64,000 bases of DNA from Halorubrum salsamenti (lineage in GTDB: Archaea > Halobacteriota > Halobacteria > Halobacteriales > Haloferacaceae): NCBI RefSeq assembly GCF_007671685.1, contig NZ_VCNL01000001.1:372001-436000 (forward strand), in the 5' to 3' direction. The notes beneath the pieces are model-generated. The model was given only the letters and a program-made list of their open reading frames with translations, had not been told where the DNA came from and did no database searches. The stretch's first letter is position 1. Each line of letters begins with the position of its first letter. Shown here one piece after another: positions 60,840 through 64,000 of this stretch. The position numbers were made by a program, and so were the translations under genes.

Positions 60840-60937
60840 GCGACACCGTAGGGGAAGCCGCGACTTAGGCGCGTCGTCGGCGGGAGGAGAGGGGCCGAAC
60901 GCACCGCCGCCGCACGCCGTGCCCACCGCCACGTGTG

Positions 60938-60943
60938 TTTAAG
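60938..60943. promoter_or_regulatory. Shared TATA-like TTTAAG between DUF2797 and BsuPI genes
   Basis: tttaag (cttaaa on the other strand) lies 25-30 bp before the BsuPI ATG at 60968 and is the only good TATA candidate for the minus-strand DUF2797 gene as well, whose leader would be ~75 nt. Confidence 0.45.
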
Positions 60944-60967
60944 CTGGTCCGCGCGCGATAGCGTCTC

Positions 60968-61360
60968 ATGCTCGACGCCGCGCTCGCGATCGACACCGAG
61001 GGCACCGCCGACGGAGACGATGACGGCGGGATCGACCTCGCCTTGACGGTCCGAAACGCGGGGGACGCGCCCGAGACGCTGCGGTTCAGGACCGGTCAGC
61101 GCGCCGACTTCGCGGCCTACCGGACCGGCGAGGAAGGCGAGGAGGACGGCGGAGAGTCTCCCCTCGACGATCCCGTCTGGCGATACGGTACCGGCCGGAT
61201 GTTCACGCAGGTGCTCGGTAGCGAGACGCTGGAGCCGGGCGAGTCGACCACCTACGAGGCGACGTGGGGAGATCCGCCGCCGGGACCGTACCGGACCGTC
61301 GGCGAGGTGACCGCGGAGGAGCACGACCTGACCGCGACAACGATAGTCGAGATCGGCTGA
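60968..61360 (+). CDS. BsuPI-type proteinase inhibitor domain protein
   Basis: Product of 130 aa. It resembles the intracellular proteinase inhibitor BsuPI fold (Ig-like): DLALTVRNAGDAPETLRFRT, WRYGTGRMFTQVLGSETLEP and GESTTYEATWGDPPPGPY. No signal peptide, so cytosolic. The protease target is unknown. ATG 60968. Convergent with menD (11 bp). Confidence 0.87.
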   Translation: MLDAALAIDTEGTADGDDDGGIDLALTVRNAGDAPETLRFRTGQRADFAAYRTGEEGEEDGGESPLDDPVWRYGTGRMFTQVLGSETLEPGESTTYEATWGDPPPGPYRTVGEVTAEEHDLTATTIVEIG

Positions 61361-61371
61361 GCGGCGCCCAG

Positions 61372-63258
61372 TTACTGCGCTTCGTCGCCGTGGACCGCGC
61401 GCTCGACCGCCGCTTCGAGGCGCTCGCGGGTGCGGTGGCTCGACTCGGCGTCGGCCCGCACCTCGATCAGGTGCGAGCCGTCCGCGTCGCGGGCTTTCGC
61501 GTACGCCTCGGCGAGGTCGTCGGCGACGCTCGCGGCGTGCGCGTCGCCGGGTTCGACGTTCCCGCCGTCCGGTCGCGCGTCGATCCGAGCGTACGCCAGC
61601 CCGTGGAGGTCGGCCAGCGGTTCGAACTCGATACCGTGCGGGGTTTTAAAGGACTCCGTGAACTCCGGCTCGAACGACTCGATCGGGAGCGCGTGGAAGA
61701 TCCCGCCGCCGTCGTTGTTGATCAGCACGACCGTCGCGTCGACGTCGCAGCGGTCGAGCGCGAGCAGGCCGTTGCTGTCGTGGTACAGCGCCAGATCGCC
61801 GACGACGAGCGTGAGGTCGTCGGTCGTCGCCGAGCCGGCGCCGAGCGCGCTGGAGACGATCCCGTCGATCCCGGAGACGCCGCGGTTGCCGAGGGCGGTG
61901 ACGCTCGTCGTCGTCGGGGCGACGAAGCGGTCGAGGTCGCGGACGGGCATCGAGTTGGAGACGAACAGGGTCGCGGGGTCGGGGAGCGCGTCGGCGACGA
62001 CGCGGAGCGCGTCGCCCTCGTGGAAGGGGAGGGGATCGTCGGCGTCGTCGGCCGAGACCTCCGCGTCTCCCTCTCGGTCGTGAATCTCTCGGGCGGCCCG
62101 GTCGGCTTCCTCCCACTGCGCGCGCCAGTCGGCGTCGCCGTCACCCCCGACGACGAGCCGGGAGAGGCGGGCACAGAGGCGGCTCGGCTCGGCGACGACG
62201 AGGTCGGTCGCCGCGAACTCCGCCTCGCGCCAGCGGCCGGCGGGATCGACCTGATACTGGTCGGCGCCGGTAGCGGCGAGGTACTTCCGGAGGCGCTTGG
62301 AGGTGGGCGACGCCCCGAGGCGGAGGACGATTTCGGGATCGTTCCAGCCGGCGGCGTCGTCTGCGGCGTCGGCGTCCCCCTCCCCGGCGACCGCCGCCGA
62401 GAGGTACGCGTCGTACGCGCCGATCACGGGCGCGACCCGGGTGTGACCGCCGAACCGGACGCCGGAGAGCGGGTCGGCGAGGATCGGGAATCCGGTCGCG
62501 TGCGACAGCGCCGTCACGGCCTCGGCGTCGAGCCCGGGCGGGTCCGCCGGCCCGGCGACGATCAGCCCGCGGTCGGTCGTCGCCAGCTCGTTGGCGAGCC
62601 GCTGGAGCTCCTCGTCTCCCGGCTCAGGGGATCCGGGCGTCACGCCGACGTAGGGCCCGTCTCGACCGCTCTCGGCGGTCGGATCGAGGTCGACGGGTAC
62701 GTCGTCGGGGACCCGGGTCGGCTCCAACGGCTTTTTAAAGGGAACGTTGAGGTGGACCGGCCCGGGGTCGGAGCCCTCGGCGGTCCCGACGGCGCGAGCG
62801 ACGGTGGTCCGGAGCGAGCGGAGCGCGCGGTCGTTCGACGCGGGCTCCGGCAGGTCTTTATAAAACCGAACGGCGTCGCCGTACAGTTTCTCCTGGTCGG
62901 CGGTCTGGTTCGCGCCCGAGTCGCGGAGCTCCGGGGGACGGTCGGCCGTGAGCGCGAGCAGGGGGACGCGGGCCTCGCTCGCCTCCATCACGGCGGGGTG
63001 GTAGTTGGCGGCGGCGGTGCCGGAGGTGCAGATCAGCGGCGTCACCTCCCCGGTCCGACGCGCGCGGCCCAGCGCGAAGTAGGCGGCCGAGCGCTCGTCC
63101 AACTGGGAGAAGACGCGCAGCTCGTCGTTTCGCGCGGCGGCCATCGTCAGCGGCGTCGAGCGGCTCCCGGGCGAGGCCACGACGGCGTCGACGCCCGCGG
63201 CGACGAGCTCGCCGACGAGGGCGCGCGCCCACAGCGTGTTCCGGTTCGGCGCGGTCAT
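61372..63258 (-). CDS. menD: SEPHCHC synthase MenD
   Basis: Product of 628 aa, a ThDP-dependent enzyme that adds succinic semialdehyde to isochorismate in menaquinone synthesis. The N-terminal ThDP-pyrimidine domain has ASPGSRSTPLTMAA and TSGTAAANYHPAVMEA; the C-terminal pyrophosphate domain has GNRGVSGIDGIVSSALG, VGDLALYHDSNGLL and INNDGGGIFHALP. ATG 63258 is supported by atttaaata at 63280-63288. Longer than bacterial MenD mainly through acidic insertions. Confidence 0.95.
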   Translation of the reverse strand: MTAPNRNTLWARALVGELVAAGVDAVVASPGSRSTPLTMAAARNDELRVFSQLDERSAAYFALGRARRTGEVTPLICTSGTAAANYHPAVMEASEARVPLLALTADRPPELRDSGANQTADQEKLYGDAVRFYKDLPEPASNDRALRSLRTTVARAVGTAEGSDPGPVHLNVPFKKPLEPTRVPDDVPVDLDPTAESGRDGPYVGVTPGSPEPGDEELQRLANELATTDRGLIVAGPADPPGLDAEAVTALSHATGFPILADPLSGVRFGGHTRVAPVIGAYDAYLSAAVAGEGDADAADDAAGWNDPEIVLRLGASPTSKRLRKYLAATGADQYQVDPAGRWREAEFAATDLVVAEPSRLCARLSRLVVGGDGDADWRAQWEEADRAAREIHDREGDAEVSADDADDPLPFHEGDALRVVADALPDPATLFVSNSMPVRDLDRFVAPTTTSVTALGNRGVSGIDGIVSSALGAGSATTDDLTLVVGDLALYHDSNGLLALDRCDVDATVVLINNDGGGIFHALPIESFEPEFTESFKTPHGIEFEPLADLHGLAYARIDARPDGGNVEPGDAHAASVADDLAEAYAKARDADGSHLIEVRADAESSHRTRERLEAAVERAVHGDEAQ

Positions 63259-63279
63259 TACGACCGTTTGGGAGTCGCG

Positions 63280-63288
63280 ATTTAAATA
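63280..63288 (-). promoter_or_regulatory. TATA box of menD
   Basis: atttaaata lies 22-30 bp upstream of ATG 63258, consistent with a leaderless mRNA and with choosing that start over 63324. Confidence 0.7.
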
Positions 63289-63456
63289 CTCCCGCGAGTC
63301 GGGCGCGGCGGAGTTCTGCGACACTCGGTCGGGCCGCGAGAGCCCGTGTCACACCGCGTCGACGAGGCGGTCCTCCCCCTCGCCCTCGGCGTCTCCCCAC
63401 CCGCTCGCTCGTCGCGTTCTGCAACGCTTATGCACGCTGACCGACTTCGATCGGAC

Positions 63457-64000
63457 ATGAGCGACGACGACGCCGTCGACGTCGAGGTCGAGTCCCCCGA
63501 CGACGCCGCGGCCGACGCGGCGAGGACGAACGGCACCGCGGACGCGACCGCCCGAGCAACGAGCGGCGAGTCGGCCGACGCGAACGGTGACGCCCGAGCC
63601 GACGCCGAGGCGCTCGCCGCCGCCGTCGCCGAGCACGACGAGGCGCTCGCCCGGGAGGTCGCGGCGCTGGAGGCGGAGCTCGACGAGACGCGCGGCGAGC
63701 TCCTCGAGGCCGAGGAGGAGGTCGAGGAGCTGACGAGCAAGCTCGCCCGCGTCAAGGCCGACTTCAGCAACTACAAGCAGCGCGCCAAGCGCAAGCAGGA
63801 CGAGATCCGCGAGCGGGCCTCCGAGGACCTCGTCGAGCGCATCACGCCGGTCCGCAACGACCTCCTGCGCGCGCTCGATCAGGAGGACGGGAGCGACCTC
63901 CGGCCCGGCGTCGAGTCGACGCTGGAGAAGTTCGACGAGGTGCTCGCCGACGAGGGCGTCGAGCCCATCGATCCCGATCCCGGCGAGGAAGTCGATCCCG
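63457..64000 (+). CDS. grpE: GrpE nucleotide exchange factor (3' end outside window)
   Basis: N-terminal ~181 aa of the Hsp70 exchange factor. A long acidic disordered region of ~65 residues leads to a coiled coil (LDETRGELLEAEEEVEELTS) and the family core FSNYKQRAKRKQDEIRERA and RNDLLRALDQ. ATG 63457 follows a weak TATA-like gcttatgc at 63426. dnaK and dnaJ would be expected downstream. Runs off the right edge. Confidence 0.93.
   Translation, partial: MSDDDAVDVEVESPDDAAADAARTNGTADATARATSGESADANGDARADAEALAAAVAEHDEALAREVAALEAELDETRGELLEAEEEVEELTSKLARVKADFSNYKQRAKRKQDEIRERASEDLVERITPVRNDLLRALDQEDGSDLRPGVESTLEKFDEVLADEGVEPIDPDPGEEVDP

Noticed and set aside
1-64000. tRNA, rRNA or CRISPR arrays
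   Set aside because: Intergenic stretches were read for clover-leaf arms, conserved rRNA strings and regularly spaced repeats; none was convincing.

Overview
The window is chromosomal DNA of an extremely halophilic archaeon, most likely Halorubrum or a close relative in the Haloferacales. It is GC-rich. Its proteins are strongly acidic. Many start codons lie about 25-35 bp downstream of a TATA-like box (leaderless transcription), and several families are archaeal or haloarchaeal in character (HalOD1 output domain, bat-type HTH, archaeal shikimate entry enzymes, DUF2070, PyrI). No rRNA, tRNA or CRISPR array was seen.

Layout. 1-4.4 kb: methyltransferase fragment and an archaeal type IV pilus/secretion ATPase-membrane pair. 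4.5-8 kb: small haloarchaeal proteins, a bat-like regulator and a polysaccharide flippase. 8-10.2 kb: a wreck of two opposed TnpB genes with one transposon right end, then an intergenic repeat. 10.2-21.2 kb: DUF2070, glycosyltransferase, Nnr, MoaC, a formate/C1 block (formate dehydrogenase, formate-THF ligase, GcvT). 21.3-28.5 kb: signal peptidase, NYN protein, UspA, IlvD, a toxin-antitoxin pair followed by an HsdR-N nuclease, VOC and SHOCT proteins. 28.5-31.3 kb: PurQ, PurS, PurU and two small proteins. 31.5-35.1 kb: Lhr-type helicase and a variant cytidylate kinase. 35.1-44.8 kb: a sulfur block. 44.9-52.3 kb: MGMT-like protein, trpCBA, the archaeal shikimate entry enzymes and an HTTM membrane protein. 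52.3-64 kb: membrane protein, MscS channel, M32 carboxypeptidase, threonine aldolase, PyrBI, ASCH, DUF2797, BsuPI, MenD and the start of GrpE.

The most interesting part is the sulfur block. On one side are two Tat-dependent lipoproteins (a beta-propeller ending in a Cys-rich tail, and a rhodanese without catalytic Cys but with a Cys tail) plus a third propeller. They are divergent from a YeeE/YedE transporter. Next come a cytosolic rhodanese, a TusA-like carrier, a cysteine synthase, a ubiquitin-like MoaD/SAMP-type protein ending in GGR, its E1-like activator (UbaA type) and a JAMM peptidase. Together they could import reduced sulfur, relay it as persulfide and use it for Cys synthesis, thiolation and protein modification. 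That chain is an inference from gene content and order.

Other notable signals are non-coding. The purU leader has an ideal Shine-Dalgarno sequence inside a hairpin that competes with an upstream hairpin, which looks like a riboswitch. A perfect 18-bp palindrome centred on TGTACA overlaps the trpC start. A dispersed repeat family occupies three convergent intergenic gaps. A three-unit 20-bp tandem repeat and a 30-bp direct repeat also lie between genes.
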